Part shown: piece by piece, positions 43,053 through 52,744 of the stretch
How positions within the stretch are numbered: the stretch's first letter is position 1
How the letters are laid out: each line of letters opens with the position of its first letter
From: Butyrivibrio sp. VCD2006
GTDB lineage: Bacteria > Bacillota > Clostridia > Lachnospirales > Lachnospiraceae
Length of the DNA: 64,000 nt
Reading direction: 5' to 3'
Assembly: GCF_000423925.1 (NCBI RefSeq)
Contig: NZ_AUIX01000003.1
Coordinates: 1 to 64,000, forward strand
Notes under the pieces: model-generated
Seen by the model: only the letters and a program-made list of their open reading frames with translations
What the model was told of the DNA's origin: nothing
The model's database searches: none
Position numbers and translations under genes: made by a program

Positions 43053-44729
43053 TTAGAATAGTCCGATTATATTTCCATTATCATCAACGTCAATATCAAA
43101 AGCAGCGGGCTTTTTAGGAAGTCCGGGCATAGTCATAATATTTCCGGTAAGAGCAACTATAAAGCCTGCTCCCGCTGAAACATATGCATCGCGTACTGTT
43201 ATCTCAAATCCTGTCGGTCTGCCGAGAAGAGACGGATCATCGGAAAGTGAATACTGAGTTTTAGCCATGCATACAGGAAGCTTACCATAACCCATATCAA
43301 CAATCTTCTTAAGCTGCTTCTTAGCTGCAGGTGCATAAATTACACCATCCGCTCCATATATTTTCTTCGCTACTGTTTCGATCTTCTCTTCAGGAGATAG
43401 ATCGTCGCTATATATTGGAGCATAGTTTGATGTTTTATTTTCCAGAGTATTAAGCACAGCTTTAGCCAGGTCCTCTCCTCCCTTGCCGCCATTTGCCCAC
43501 ACATCGGAAATAGCAAAATCACAGTTTTTGCTCTCACAGAAGTCCTTAACAACCTTAATTTCAGCCTCTGTGTCTGTAATGAAACCGTTGAGAGTCACAA
43601 CAACAGGCACGCCGTACTGCTGGAGATTTTCAATATGCTTTTCAAGATTTACCATTCCTTTTTTAAGAGCATCTACATTCTCCTCGGAAAGGCTATCCTT
43701 TGCAATTCCTCCGTTATATTTAAGAGCTCTGATAGTAGCTACAAGTACAATTGCATCAGGCTTAAGACCATGCATTCTGCATTTGATATCGAGGAATTTC
43801 TCAGCGCCAAGGTCTGCGCCAAAGCCTGCCTCAGTTATCGTAATATCTGACATGTGAAGTGCTGCTTCTGTGGCTCTTATAGAGTTACAGCCATGCGCGA
43901 TATTAGCGAAAGGTCCACCATGAACAATTGCAGGTGTATGTTCTAATGTCTGAACAAGATTAGGCTTCATGGCGTCCTTAAGCAGTGCAGCCATAGCTCC
44001 TACAGCTTTAAGGTCACCTGCTGTGACCGGATCTCCATTGTAATTATAGGCAACTACTATTCTGGAGAGGCGATCCTTCAAATCCTTCATATCCTTTGCA
44101 AGGCAGAGGATAGCCATAATTTCTGTAGCAACAGTAATAACAAAGTGATCTTCCCTTACTACGCCGTCCATCTTGCTTCCAAGACCGATAACGATATTTC
44201 GAAGTGCTCTGTCATTCATATCTTCACATCTCTTGAAGATAACCTGTCTGGTATCAATCTGCAGTTCATTCCCCTGCTGGATATGATTATCCAAAAGTGC
44301 TGCAAGCAGGTTATTAGCAGATGTTATTGCATGGAAATCTCCCGTAAAATGGAGATTCATATCATCCATAGGAACAACCTGTGCGTAACCGCCACCTGCG
44401 GCTCCACCCTTAATGCCAAAGCATGGTCCGAGTGAAGGCTCACGCAGAGCAATAACAGTCTTTTTGCCAAGTCTTTTAAGAGCATCTCCAAGGCCGATAC
44501 TTGTTGTGGTCTTTCCTTCGCCTGCAGGTGTAGGATTGATTGCTGTTACGAGGACAAGCTTTGCCTTTTTATTGTTCTTAATCTTTTGCAGATATTCCTC
44601 GGATAGTTTAGCCTTATACTTTCCATAAAGCTCAAGATCATCCTCTTCGATGCCAATGCTTTCAGCGACCTTCTTTATAGGCCACAGCTCGGCTTCTCTT
44701 GCAATTTCAATATCAGATTTTACTGCCAT
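43053..44729 (-). CDS. fhs: Formate-tetrahydrofolate ligase
   Basis: This ATP-dependent enzyme makes 10-formyl-THF from formate. It has 558 residues, with the nucleotide loop [17 protein letters not shown] (about residue 68), [19 protein letters not shown] (about 97) and [14 protein letters not shown] at the C-terminus. It is the first folate gene after ftsK and forms a unit with folD. It is typical of anaerobes that use or make formate. Confidence 0.97.
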   Translation of the reverse strand: MAVKSDIEIAREAELWPIKKVAESIGIEEDDLELYGKYKAKLSEEYLQKIKNNKKAKLVLVTAINPTPAGEGKTTTSIGLGDALKRLGKKTVIALREPSLGPCFGIKGGAAGGGYAQVVPMDDMNLHFTGDFHAITSANNLLAALLDNHIQQGNELQIDTRQVIFKRCEDMNDRALRNIVIGLGSKMDGVVREDHFVITVATEIMAILCLAKDMKDLKDRLSRIVVAYNYNGDPVTAGDLKAVGAMAALLKDAMKPNLVQTLEHTPAIVHGGPFANIAHGCNSIRATEAALHMSDITITEAGFGADLGAEKFLDIKCRMHGLKPDAIVLVATIRALKYNGGIAKDSLSEENVDALKKGMVNLEKHIENLQQYGVPVVVTLNGFITDTEAEIKVVKDFCESKNCDFAISDVWANGGKGGEDLAKAVLNTLENKTSNYAPIYSDDLSPEEKIETVAKKIYGADGVIYAPAAKKQLKKIVDMGYGKLPVCMAKTQYSLSDDPSLLGRPTGFEITVRDAYVSAGAGFIVALTGNIMTMPGLPKKPAAFDIDVDDNGNIIGLF

Positions 44730-44765
44730 AATCTTTACCTCCAGAATTGAAGTGCTCCTATAAGT

Positions 44766-47600
44766 TTAAGAAGCGTTATCTATCAACTGTTCAAATTCCT
44801 CTTTTGTCATAAGAATGCGTCTTGGCTTTGTTCCTTCTTCAGGGCCAACAACACCGGCATCACTTAATTGATCCATGATCCTTGCCGCTCTGTTGAAGCC
44901 TATCTTGTATAATCTCTGAAGCATTCCTATGGATGCCTTCTCTTTTTCAATAATTGCAGCACCTGCCTGTGCAAACAGAGGATCAAGATCAGATGCACCA
45001 TCCGATGAATCGCCCACAGAAGCGCTCTGTGATGACTTCGTAGCAACCTCCATGCTTGATATCTCCTCTGATACGTTATGTCCGTATCCTGTTTCAACAC
45101 CCTGCGTCTTAACAAAATCCGTAACAGACTGAACTTCATCATCAGATACAAAGCATCCCTGAACTCTGGCAGGCTTGTTGTATCCTCTGGGGAAGAACAA
45201 CATGTCGCCCTTTCCGATAAGCTTCTCTGCACCGTAACTGTCAAGTATAGTTCTTGAATCAACACCACTTGAAACCGCAAAAGCAATTCGGCTTGGTATG
45301 TTGGCCTTAATTAGTCCTGTTATAACATCTACAGAGGGCCTTTGTGTAGCAATAATCAGATAAATACCTGCTGCTCTTGCAAGCTGTGTAAGTCTTACAA
45401 TCGAATCCTCAACCTCATTTTTAAACTGCATCATGAGATCAGCAAGCTCATCGACGATTACAACTATCTCAGGCATCTTCTGATAATCAGGATCATCATT
45501 ATGTTCGCAAAGAGCATTGTAACCCTTAAGATCACGAACCTTTGCATTAGCAAACTTCTTATATCTTGTAGTCATTTCTGATACAGCCCAGTTAAGCGCT
45601 GCAGCAGCCTTCTTGGGATCTGTCACTACAGGTATTAGCAAATGCGGTATGCCATTGTAGACCGAAAGCTCAACAATTTTGGGATCTATCATTATAAGTC
45701 TTACATCCTCAGGAGAAGCCTTATAAATGATGCTCATGATTATTGTGTTTATGCAAACCGATTTACCGGAGCCTGTAGCACCTGCAATAAGAAGGTGAGG
45801 CATCTTAGAAATATCAGTTATTACGAGCTTACCTGCGATGTCCTTACCGATTGCAACAGAAAGCTTTGATTTCGATTTCTGGAATTCCTCACTCTCAATG
45901 AGGTCACGCAGTGCAACTGTTGAGTTTTCCTTATTCGGAACTTCAATTCCGACCGCGGATTTTCCGGGTATAGGAGCCTCTATTCTTATGTCAGTAGCTG
46001 CAAGATGCATCTTTATATCATCTGCAAGATCTACAATTTTTCTTACTTTAACTCCTGCCTCCGGCTGAAGCTCATAACGAGTAACAGATGGTCCCTGGCT
46101 GATATCTGTTACTGTCGCATTAACATGGAACATCTGAAGGGTATCCTGAAGTGTTCTTGCTGTATCCTTAAGATGTTTTGCAGAATCTCCCTTACCCTTT
46201 GTTCCCTTTTTAAGCAGATTAAAAGGAGGAAACTCATATTCCATAACAGGTCTCTTTACAATTGCCTGTTCCTGTTTCTTCTCAGCTGCTACGCGATTCT
46301 TACTGGTTGTAATGTAATCGGTACTGTGAACAGCGTATTCTCCGTTATAGTCAGGAGCTATGTTCTCGGAATGAATCGGAATATCATCCAAATCATCCAT
46401 AGGAGCTTCCTCTTTAAGCCTTGCTACAGGCCTGTGATTCTTGACAGCCATAAGTGCCTCTAGTGCAGCACTGTCGTCTTCATCCTCTGAATAAGTATCA
46501 TCCACGGGAGAATAATCATCACTTAATGTAATATGATGATTGTCATTTGAAGGCTCCTGCTTCTTCTCAGTCTTCATTACGTACTGGCCATCAGGCTGCG
46601 GCTCTGTTGTAAGAGACGGCTTGAATCTGATCTCATGAATATCATCACGAATATTCTCTTCCGGAATATAAGCATTGATATCATCAGCATCATCTTCCTC
46701 GAAATCGAGTCCGTGAATTCGAAATTCCTGATCCTTTACTTCTTCGATTATTTCTTCTTTTATCTCATCATCCGGATTCTCATCGGAATCATCAGCATCA
46801 AGAAGCGTATCCATGCTGACACCCGAAACCTTTTTATCCATTCTGAGTATCTTGGCATCTTCCTTCTGCTCAAGCAAAAGCTGACGTTCCTCTTCGATTC
46901 GCGCCCTCTCTTCCTCACGATACCTTGCTCGCTCATCCATGCGTTCTCTGTAAAGCTCAGCTTCCTGTCTTGTTCTCTCAAGGACCTGCTTACCGCCTTT
47001 TTTCACTCCCTTGAGCATTGATTTCTGAGTAAACAGAGATATTCCGGTAAATCCGGCAACCATCATGACAATTAATGTTCCGGCCAAAGAGAGATTATGA
47101 TATATAGCATAAGTCACGCTTCCGGCAATAAAGCCTCCACCATTACGCGCATCCCTGGCTCCGCTATAGATATCAGCTGCCTTATAAACATCCATTGCCT
47201 GAACACGGCCCGTTATAAGTTCAAACAGCATTGATAAAACAAGCAGAATAAGAAGTCCGGAAAAAATCTTCCTAAGTGCTGCCGGGCTCGGTCCGTTTGA
47301 CAAAAGCAGTGCGCCTGCCGCAAAAAACACAAGTGGCATAACATAAGCAGCCAGCCCGAAAATACCGAATAAAATATCACTTACTGCGTTGCCTATCGTT
47401 CCACAGATTTTAAAATTGCATAAAAATAAAAAGATCGCTAGCGCCGCAAAGAGAATAAGAGAAATCTCGCTCTTTACTGCATAATCAAGTGTATCCTCCT
47501 CATATCTCGTGGAAGGTCTTCTTTGTGCTGATGCCGATCTTTTCCTTGTATTAGTTGTTCTGCTCCCTGAGGAGCGTTTTCTTGAATTACTTGTAGCCAT
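44766..47600 (-). CDS. ftsK: FtsK/SpoIIIE-family DNA translocase
   Basis: This large hexameric DNA pump moves chromosome ends across the septum. The 944 residues have about four N-terminal membrane segments (about 50-195), then a long charged linker rich in Asp and Glu (about 210-400). The motor has Walker [15 protein letters not shown] (about 611) and Walker [13 protein letters not shown] (about 704). The C-terminal winged-helix gamma domain ends in [14 protein letters not shown] chose the ATG at 47600 behind GGGTG; a GTG two codons earlier is also open. It may serve vegetative division or sporulation. Confidence 0.93.
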   Translation of the reverse strand: MATSNSRKRSSGSRTTNTRKRSASAQRRPSTRYEEDTLDYAVKSEISLILFAALAIFLFLCNFKICGTIGNAVSDILFGIFGLAAYVMPLVFFAAGALLLSNGPSPAALRKIFSGLLILLVLSMLFELITGRVQAMDVYKAADIYSGARDARNGGGFIAGSVTYAIYHNLSLAGTLIVMMVAGFTGISLFTQKSMLKGVKKGGKQVLERTRQEAELYRERMDERARYREEERARIEEERQLLLEQKEDAKILRMDKKVSGVSMDTLLDADDSDENPDDEIKEEIIEEVKDQEFRIHGLDFEEDDADDINAYIPEENIRDDIHEIRFKPSLTTEPQPDGQYVMKTEKKQEPSNDNHHITLSDDYSPVDDTYSEDEDDSAALEALMAVKNHRPVARLKEEAPMDDLDDIPIHSENIAPDYNGEYAVHSTDYITTSKNRVAAEKKQEQAIVKRPVMEYEFPPFNLLKKGTKGKGDSAKHLKDTARTLQDTLQMFHVNATVTDISQGPSVTRYELQPEAGVKVRKIVDLADDIKMHLAATDIRIEAPIPGKSAVGIEVPNKENSTVALRDLIESEEFQKSKSKLSVAIGKDIAGKLVITDISKMPHLLIAGATGSGKSVCINTIIMSIIYKASPEDVRLIMIDPKIVELSVYNGIPHLLIPVVTDPKKAAAALNWAVSEMTTRYKKFANAKVRDLKGYNALCEHNDDPDYQKMPEIVVIVDELADLMMQFKNEVEDSIVRLTQLARAAGIYLIIATQRPSVDVITGLIKANIPSRIAFAVSSGVDSRTILDSYGAEKLIGKGDMLFFPRGYNKPARVQGCFVSDDEVQSVTDFVKTQGVETGYGHNVSEEISSMEVATKSSQSASVGDSSDGASDLDPLFAQAGAAIIEKEKASIGMLQRLYKIGFNRAARIMDQLSDAGVVGPEEGTKPRRILMTKEEFEQLIDNAS

Positions 47601-47669
47601 AATCACCCATTACTTTTTTCAAAACTCATCCCGATATGCGCTTCTGATAAAGGGCGCACACCTTGAAAT

Positions 47670-47702
47670 AGTATACCATTTTTGAAGTCTTTGTGCTATA
47701 CT
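47670..47702. promoter_or_regulatory. Divergent -10 boxes between ftsK and the plus-strand gene
   Basis: Two perfect TATACT boxes face outward: one on the minus strand (47670-47675, toward ftsK) and one on the plus strand (47697-47702). Their -35 regions would overlap and both are poor, so use may be mutually exclusive or activator-dependent. Confidence 0.4.
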
Positions 47703-47749
47703 TAACACGCTTAGTTAACGCTTTTCTATTTTTGGAGGAAATTAAATAT

Positions 47750-48328
47750 ATGGAATTCAAACAGGAACTTGAAACCGGTATACTTAAACAGATTGGTAAT
47801 ACCGAAACTGAACTCAAAATCAGAGATGTTGCTTCAAAATGTCGTCTTTTAAAAACTGAGAACGGACTTAAAGTTGAGCTCTCATATACCGGCCCCAATG
47901 CCAGCAAATATCTTCAGTATGTTGAAAAACACCGCGAGGAGCTTACAAACTATCTCCAGCATCCCGATGATGCTGATTTATATGAATGGATGGAGGAAAG
48001 TCATCAGACAAGCCTTACTCTTAAAAAGCACGAGAAGGAAAAACTCATCATCTATGTTAATTATGATCCCGAAACAATGGTTCTTAAAACCGGTATCGCT
48101 GATGAGAACGTAACCATGAAGCTTGGTACTCCTCTTATGAAAATCAACATTAAAAACATGACTCGTAATGAATTCAAGCTTGCTATTTTTGATATGCTTC
48201 TTCTTGCTGATGAGATTGCAATTGCAATGGATAATCCGGAGCTCAAGAAAATGGCTAATATCGAAATGGTAAAAGTATACCTCAAAGAGATCTATGATAA
48301 GTTCCATGAAGGTACACCTGATTTCTGA
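47750..48328 (+). CDS. Unknown soluble protein of 192 residues
   Basis: The protein is rich in Glu, Lys and Leu, with no membrane segment or known motif. A conserved-looking core is CRLLKTENGLKVELSYTGPN (about residues 26-45). The C-terminal half is helical (LAIFDMLLLADEIAIAMDN). I chose the ATG at 47750, behind a strong GGAGG, rather than an upstream start at 47693 that lacks one and would lie on the -10 region. It is divergent from ftsK and followed by a terminator hairpin and the IS110 element. No function is offered. Confidence 0.78.
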   Translation: MEFKQELETGILKQIGNTETELKIRDVASKCRLLKTENGLKVELSYTGPNASKYLQYVEKHREELTNYLQHPDDADLYEWMEESHQTSLTLKKHEKEKLIIYVNYDPETMVLKTGIADENVTMKLGTPLMKINIKNMTRNEFKLAIFDMLLLADEIAIAMDNPELKKMANIEMVKVYLKEIYDKFHEGTPDF

Positions 48329-48355
48329 TTATCCTGATTTTTACGTAAAATAATT

Positions 48356-48391
48356 AACAGCCCTTAGAATTTTTCTTAGGGCTGTTTAGTA
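48356..48391 (+). terminator. Terminator of the unknown plus-strand gene
   Basis: The arms AACAGCCCT (48356-48364) and AGGGCTGTT (48378-48386) are joined by an AT-rich loop. The tail TTAGT is only partly T-rich. It marks the region just before the IS110 left end. Confidence 0.6.
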
Positions 48392-48404
48392 CCATAAAAG
48401 TGTA

Positions 48405-48620
48405 GTTGTTAGAGAGTAATTAACTCTGACATCTGCACTTATTTTTTTATAATAAGGGGAGTAATTGGTCTGACGTGGGCTTTTTTGGATCATTGCATCC
48501 GTCAATAAAACTGTTAACCACCCCCTTATTATAAGCATTCGCTTAAGCAGGTAGGGAGAAACACCCGTGTAACCAACTAAACTGAATGGTAATAAGTGTG
48601 GCTGGAACAATTACTATTTA
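48405..48620 (+). ncRNA. Candidate bridge RNA leader of the IS110 element
   Basis: The 311-base stretch 48329-48639 has no gene. Most of it is structured. AGAGT/ACTCT forms a hairpin at 48413-48427. TATAATAAGGGG (48448-48459) and CCCCTTATTATA (48522-48533) form a perfect 12-bp stem. It encloses an asymmetric internal loop, an inner TGACG/CGTCA stem (48471-48475 with 48500-48504) and a terminal loop. TAAGC/GCTTA at 48533-48546 is a further hairpin. This stem-internal loop-stem layout, upstream of the transposase, is that of the target-binding part of bridge RNAs of IS110-group elements. Confidence 0.55.
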
Positions 48621-48639
48621 CAGTTGGAGGAGGTTCAGA

Positions 48640-49842
48640 ATGATTAGTGTTGGAATTGATGTATCAAAAGGAAAAAGCACTGTCTGCATACTTAAGCCGT
48701 ATGGAGAAATAGTGTGCAGTCCTTTTGAAATGCAACATGTAGAGAAGGGGCTAGACGGGCTCGATAGTATTCTCCAGAAGTTAGATGGTGAAATACGTAT
48801 AGTCATGGAAGCAACGGGCGTCTATCACTTGCCAGTATTGACTTATCTTACAGAGAAAGGCTATTTCGTATCTGTAGTAAATCCTTTTGTGATGAAGTCA
48901 TTCGCAAAGGATAACAACTTTAGGGGTGTAAAAACTGACAAACTTGATTCGATCATGATTGCTAATTATGGAATTGAAAAGTGGTTTAAGCTCCAAAAGT
49001 ATGAAGGTGCCGAAGAGGTATATGCTGAGTTGAAGCTGCTAGGGCGCAGATATAGGTACTATATGGAACTCCATGTTAAGGCTTTACAAGAATTAACTCA
49101 TATCCTCGATTATGTCATGCCTGGAATCAAGAAAAAGTTTAATAGCTGGAACGAATCAAGCAACAAGGACAAGTTAAGCGATTTTGTGGAAAAGTTCTGG
49201 CATTATGATGTAATTACTTCCATGAGTCTTGAAAAGTTCACAGATGAGTACCTTCTCTGGGCAGAAGAAAAGAAATATCACCGGAGCAGATCCAAAGCTG
49301 AAGAAGTCTATGAATTAGCATCCGGTGGTATTCCTACACTATCTTCCAGTACCCCATCGACCAAAATGTTAGTACAGGAAGCAGTATCAGTATTAAGGGC
49401 TATAGATAGCTCCTTGGCTACTATATTAGCACGAATGCAGATTCTTGCTAAGTCCTTACCAGAATACTCTACAGTTAGAGAAATGGGTGGTGTTGGAGAT
49501 GTGCTAGCGCCAAAACTAATTGCAGAAATAGGAGATGTAAGAAAACTTCATAGTGCAAAAGCTCTCATTGCCTGTGCCGGTATAGATCCACCACCTTACG
49601 AGTCAGGACAATTTGTGGGCACAAATCGAAGGATGACAAAGAGAGGGTCATCAACTTTACGAAAAGTAGGATATGAAGTAATGAGGGTACTTAAGAGTCA
49701 TCCGGCGCCCAAAGATGCTGCTGTATATAATTATATAATCAAGAAAGAAAATGAGGGAAAGTGCAAAAAACACGCTAAAATAGCGGGATTGAATAAATTT
49801 CTACGTATATATTATGCAAGAGTAACCGCGGTCTACAAATAA
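48640..49842 (+). CDS. IS110-family transposase (DEDD recombinase)
   Basis: This is a 400-residue RNA-guided recombinase of the IS110 family. The RuvC-like acidic set is D7 (GIDVSKG), E57 (MEATGVYH), D100 and D103 (KTDKLDS). The C-terminal Transposase_20 domain has GGVGDVLAPKLIAEIG, and the likely catalytic serine S322 is in YESGQF. The length is full and no frame break is seen, so it may be active. I chose the ATG at 48640, behind GGAGGAGG, over one at 48586. Codon use is close to the neighbours. Confidence 0.92.
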   Translation: MISVGIDVSKGKSTVCILKPYGEIVCSPFEMQHVEKGLDGLDSILQKLDGEIRIVMEATGVYHLPVLTYLTEKGYFVSVVNPFVMKSFAKDNNFRGVKTDKLDSIMIANYGIEKWFKLQKYEGAEEVYAELKLLGRRYRYYMELHVKALQELTHILDYVMPGIKKKFNSWNESSNKDKLSDFVEKFWHYDVITSMSLEKFTDEYLLWAEEKKYHRSRSKAEEVYELASGGIPTLSSSTPSTKMLVQEAVSVLRAIDSSLATILARMQILAKSLPEYSTVREMGGVGDVLAPKLIAEIGDVRKLHSAKALIACAGIDPPPYESGQFVGTNRRMTKRGSSTLRKVGYEVMRVLKSHPAPKDAAVYNYIIKKENEGKCKKHAKIAGLNKFLRIYYARVTAVYK

Positions 49843-49862
49843 GTATCCACAGGTTATAAGAA

Positions 49863-49888
49863 GGCTGGACTATTCATCCAGCCCTTTT
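49863..49888 (+). terminator. Hairpin after the transposase
   Basis: The arms GGCTGGA (49863-49869) and TCCAGCC (49877-49883) are followed by CTTTTG. It lies 20 bases after the transposase stop and also faces the convergent GNAT gene. Confidence 0.7.
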
Positions 49889-49979
49889 GTGATGCTTAAA
49901 ATGGTGAAATTGAAAACACTTAAAAATAAGCCGTTTCTCTATTGACATTTGTTAGCAGGTTTTATTTTAAAAAATCAAA

Positions 49980-50534
49980 TTAATGATCAGCAAAATATTC
50001 CTCAGCGCTGATAGCCATCATGTTTTCGTTGTAGTATTCCTTAAGCATAGAATTAAAAAGGTTCTCATTTCTATGATGAAATGTGAGACCGCATTTTTCA
50101 ATTACACGCTTAGATTTCTCATTCCCATCAAAAAAACCGCACCATACTTTACTGAGACCGATTTCAACAAAACTATATCTGATAAGCTCAGAAAGTGCTT
50201 CAGGCGCATAACCATGCCCCCAATAATCCTTTCCTATCCAGTAGCCTATCTCAGCCTCGTCCTCCCGAAATATCCCACGCTTTTTCGAACTTCCGATTTC
50301 CATTCCGATACTTCCAATCGGTATATCCAAACCATTTGCAAGCGTTATTGCATAGTCACATTCACCTGAAAGTACCGTTCGTATTATCGCCTTGGAATAA
50401 TCAGAATCCTTGTGAGGAATCCAACCGGCTCCCTTCCCAATTTCAGGGTCTCTTGCAAGCTTATATAAAATATCAGCGTCTTTCTCCTTCCATTTACGAA
50501 GGATAAGACGCTCAGTTTTTAGTATCTGATTCAA
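49980..50534 (-). CDS. GNAT acetyltransferase, RimJ/RimL-like
   Basis: This 184-residue GNAT begins ILKTERLILRKWKEKDAD. It has the acetyl-CoA region IGYWIGKDYWGHGYAPEAL (about residues 95-113), and ends its core with IGLSKVWCGFFDGNEKSKRVIEKCGL. Relatives acetylate ribosomal protein N-termini or small molecules, and the substrate here is not known. It follows proB by two bases and is convergent to the IS110 transposase. Confidence 0.86.
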   Translation of the reverse strand: MNQILKTERLILRKWKEKDADILYKLARDPEIGKGAGWIPHKDSDYSKAIIRTVLSGECDYAITLANGLDIPIGSIGMEIGSSKKRGIFREDEAEIGYWIGKDYWGHGYAPEALSELIRYSFVEIGLSKVWCGFFDGNEKSKRVIEKCGLTFHHRNENLFNSMLKEYYNENMMAISAEEYFADH

Positions 50535-50536
50535 AG

Positions 50537-51349
50537 TCAGTTGCTCTCCTTTGCAACAAACAATGTTCCTACATGCTTTTTGTCGATAATATCGTATAAA
50601 TTATCGGTATTGCTTCCATTTGTTATAAGAACATCAACACCTCTGGCTGTAGCAAATTCAGCAGCCTGAAGTTTTGTGACCATACCGCCTGTTCCTCTGT
50701 TTGAGCCGCTGCCATCCGCAAGATCATAAAGTGTATCATCTATATGTTCTACTCTGCTTATAAGCTTGGCATCAGGATATTTTGCAGGGTTCTTATCATA
50801 AAAGCCATCTATATCAGACAAAATGATAAGTTTGCATGCCCCACAAAAGGCAGCAACCAATGCCGAAAGCATATCATTATCTGAAAAAAGCTTCTGATCA
50901 GATTCAATCTCTGCATGGCTGACAGAGTCATTCTCATTAACAATAGGAATAATATGGTTTTCCAGCAGCGCATCAAATGTATTCTTTAGATTCTCTCTTC
51001 TGATGGGATTCTCAATATCATCATTGTCGAGAAGAATCTGGCCACACAGTCTACCATATTCTCCAAAAAGCTTGTCATAAAGATGCATCAGTTCACTCTG
51101 ACCCACAGCAGCAGCTGCCTGCTTTAGCCTTAAATCCTTGGGCTTTTGCTTAAGACGCATCTTGTTTGCTCCGACGGCAATAGCGCCGGAGCTTACAAGT
51201 ACAAGATCATATCCTTGATTTTCAATTGCTGAAAGTGCTCTGCATAGGAGGTCAATCTGACGTATATTGATCCCACCATTATCATTAGTGATAGTAGAAG
51301 TACCAACCTTTACAACTATGCGCTCTTTTCTGATTTTCTTAGGGCTCAT
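50537..51349 (-). CDS. proB: Glutamate 5-kinase
   Basis: This enzyme phosphorylates glutamate as the first step of proline synthesis. The 270-residue form has only the amino-acid kinase domain and lacks the C-terminal PUA domain of E. coli ProB, as in many Firmicutes. VVKVGTSTI, LVSSGAIAVG (about 53), NENDSVS (about 140) and GTGGMVTKLQAA (about 216) are visible. I chose the ATG at 51349, seven bases from AGGA, over the ATG two codons upstream. It is separated from proA by 21 kb. Confidence 0.95.
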   Translation of the reverse strand: MSPKKIRKERIVVKVGTSTITNDNGGINIRQIDLLCRALSAIENQGYDLVLVSSGAIAVGANKMRLKQKPKDLRLKQAAAAVGQSELMHLYDKLFGEYGRLCGQILLDNDDIENPIRRENLKNTFDALLENHIIPIVNENDSVSHAEIESDQKLFSDNDMLSALVAAFCGACKLIILSDIDGFYDKNPAKYPDAKLISRVEHIDDTLYDLADGSGSNRGTGGMVTKLQAAEFATARGVDVLITNGSNTDNLYDIIDKKHVGTLFVAKESN

Positions 51350-51367
51350 GGTCATTTCCTTTTTTAA

Positions 51368-52183
51368 TTAGTTGTCGTCATCTACTATTCTGTTAAGATA
51401 ATAATCAACGCAACCTGTTGTGTTGTTCTTAAGATACTTATAATTTACACGAAGGATTGTTGTAGAATACATGCTATCCTCTGTAACGTCGCCGTCTTCA
51501 TATACAGTAACCTGCTTCTCGCCACTAAGCTGAACCTTCTTGTTATTCTTAACATTTGTCCAGTAAAGAACAGGCTCAACCTTGTTACCGGAACCGCTAT
51601 TCTTGTACTTTCCAACCTGAATAGATTCAAGAGCATAGTTCTTTGACATTTTTACGTTAAACTTACCGCTCTTAAGATCTGTTACATAATTTGAAGTACC
51701 AAGACCGCTCTTTGTAGAGAGATCAATTCCTGCAAAGGTTGCCTTCTCAACAGGTGTTGTGGCATTTATATAAACACTATAGTCCTGTCCATCAACATTG
51801 AATTTGAACTTGTAGAGTTTGCTTTCCTTTGTGAAGAAAGAAAATCTGTAGATTGTCTTTCCATTCTCATCATCATATTTTCTATATGATTTCTTATATC
51901 TGAGTTTCTTGTTGCACTTAATGTTTTTAATCCTGCCATCTTCATCATTGATTGCAACTGTAAGAACATTCTTAGCAAATGTTCCGGGAGTGATGGTAAC
52001 CATGCTGTTACCTGTCTCCTTGTAGATAAGAGCACCTCTCTTGTTGATAGCCTGTGTAGTTTCGCTGATATCCACCTTTGCAGCATTAGCTGAAATAGAA
52101 CTTACGGGAACTGCAGTTACAATAAAAGTTGCAGCCAGAACCGAAGCTAAAATCCCCTTTAAGTTTTTAATACCTCTTTTCAT
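51368..52183 (-). CDS. Secreted protein of unknown function
   Basis: The start at 52183 follows a strong GGAGG and gives a typical signal peptide: the basic KRGIKNLKG, a hydrophobic core and a cleavage site near SANAA-K (about residue 35). The mature part of about 235 residues is rich in Lys, Tyr, Asn and Thr and looks beta-rich, with no wall anchor motif. I recognise no domain. A promoter lies just upstream. It precedes proB by 18 bases, so the two may share a transcript. An earlier start at 52255 would destroy the signal peptide. Confidence 0.82.
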   Translation of the reverse strand: MKRGIKNLKGILASVLAATFIVTAVPVSSISANAAKVDISETTQAINKRGALIYKETGNSMVTITPGTFAKNVLTVAINDEDGRIKNIKCNKKLRYKKSYRKYDDENGKTIYRFSFFTKESKLYKFKFNVDGQDYSVYINATTPVEKATFAGIDLSTKSGLGTSNYVTDLKSGKFNVKMSKNYALESIQVGKYKNSGSGNKVEPVLYWTNVKNNKKVQLSGEKQVTVYEDGDVTEDSMYSTTILRVNYKYLKNNTTGCVDYYLNRIVDDDN

Positions 52184-52223
52184 GTAAACCTCCTTATGTA
52201 TATACATTTTGTACATAATGAAT

Positions 52224-52252
52224 ATTCTAACCACAATAATTTGTAATTGCAA
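52224..52252 (-). promoter_or_regulatory. Promoter of the secreted protein gene
   Basis: On the minus strand TTGCAA and TAGAAT are separated by 17 bases, 40-68 bases upstream of the ATG and downstream of the tmRNA terminator. Confidence 0.55.
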
Positions 52253-52282
52253 CACAATTTGACCTATTTAATAAAAGATGTC

Positions 52283-52355
52283 GTTCGACTCCCCTCTAAC
52301 CCATAAAAAAAAGACCTATATAGGTCTTTTTTTATGGATTAGAGGGGAGTCGAAC
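52283..52355. repeat. Inverted copy of the tmRNA 3' end forming a 35-bp hairpin
   Basis: The left arm (52283-52319) is the inverse of the right arm (52320-52355), which holds the tmRNA T-arm and acceptor strand. The arms differ by one base (which is a G-U pair in the tmRNA-strand RNA) and by one A in a run. The centre AGACCTATATAGGTCT with its T tract works as the ssrA terminator. Confidence 0.9.
52305..52334 (-). terminator. Terminator of ssrA
   Basis: The self-complementary AGACCTATATAGGTCT is flanked by runs of seven to eight A/T. On the minus strand it ends in eight T, directly after the tmRNA 3' end. Confidence 0.85.
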
Positions 52356-52679
52356 CCCTGTCCAAAAACCCGTCCCCTGTCCTTCTACTGTCATAGCTGG
52401 CTATTGTGGCAAAGCCATTTCCCTCCCATAACCGGAAGCCCGCGCCCTAATATGAGAAGTAGCTCCTTATACGGCCATGACTACGGAGCAATCATCACGT
52501 CGTTTCCTGCATAGTCGACGCAGGTTACTGAATGTGCAGGTGCACTCAGGCCTACGCGCTGCACTTAGGCAGCGAGTGCTAAATTATCTTCAGCGTTTAT
52601 ATTTAATTTGAGGTTTAACGCACCATCCTACGGACAGCTTCTCCAGCTTCAGAATCCCTGTCGAAACCTTTACTAACCC
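52335..52679 (-). ncRNA. ssrA: tmRNA (trans-translation RNA)
   Basis: On the minus strand the 5' end GGGTTAG (52673-52679) pairs with CTAATCC (52336-52342). The T-arm GGGGTTCGACTCCCC and the 5' GGTTTCGAC signature are present. The tag frame at 52597-52565 reads NAEDNLALAA then TAA, possibly with one or two more N-terminal residues. That ending (ALAA) is the standard ClpXP signal. CCA is not encoded, and the base after the acceptor is A. Length is 345 bases. smpB and rnr lie directly upstream, completing the trans-translation set. Confidence 0.95.
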
Positions 52680-52705
52680 TTATTTAATTTGAAATGTGCT
52701 TTATT

Positions 52706-52734
52706 AGTATAAATACATTTTATAATAAAATCAA
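52706..52734 (-). promoter_or_regulatory. Promoter of ssrA
   Basis: On the minus strand TTGATT and TATACT are separated by 17 bases, ending 27 bases before the mature tmRNA 5' end. RNase P would therefore trim a short leader. Confidence 0.65.
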
Positions 52735-52744
52735 CTGATCTTAA

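Larger units (their letters stand above)
48388..49900 (+). mobile_element. IS110-family insertion sequence (boundaries approximate)
   Basis: A complete DEDD transposase gene is preceded by a structured non-coding leader of about 240 bases and followed by a short right end with a hairpin. IS110 elements lack long terminal inverted repeats and do not make clear target duplications, so ends cannot be set by eye. The left end lies after the previous gene's hairpin and the right end somewhere between 49845 and 49975. It is inserted between genes and breaks none visibly. Confidence 0.75.

Noticed and set aside
46005..46463. Plus-strand frames opposite the ftsK linker
   Set aside because: They have the composition of a reverse-complement shadow, with no ribosome sites; FtsK motifs on the minus strand are certain.
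52335..52679. Prophage or integrative element at the tmRNA attachment site
   Set aside because: The 3' end copy is inverted, not direct, and no integrase or phage genes are present in the window.
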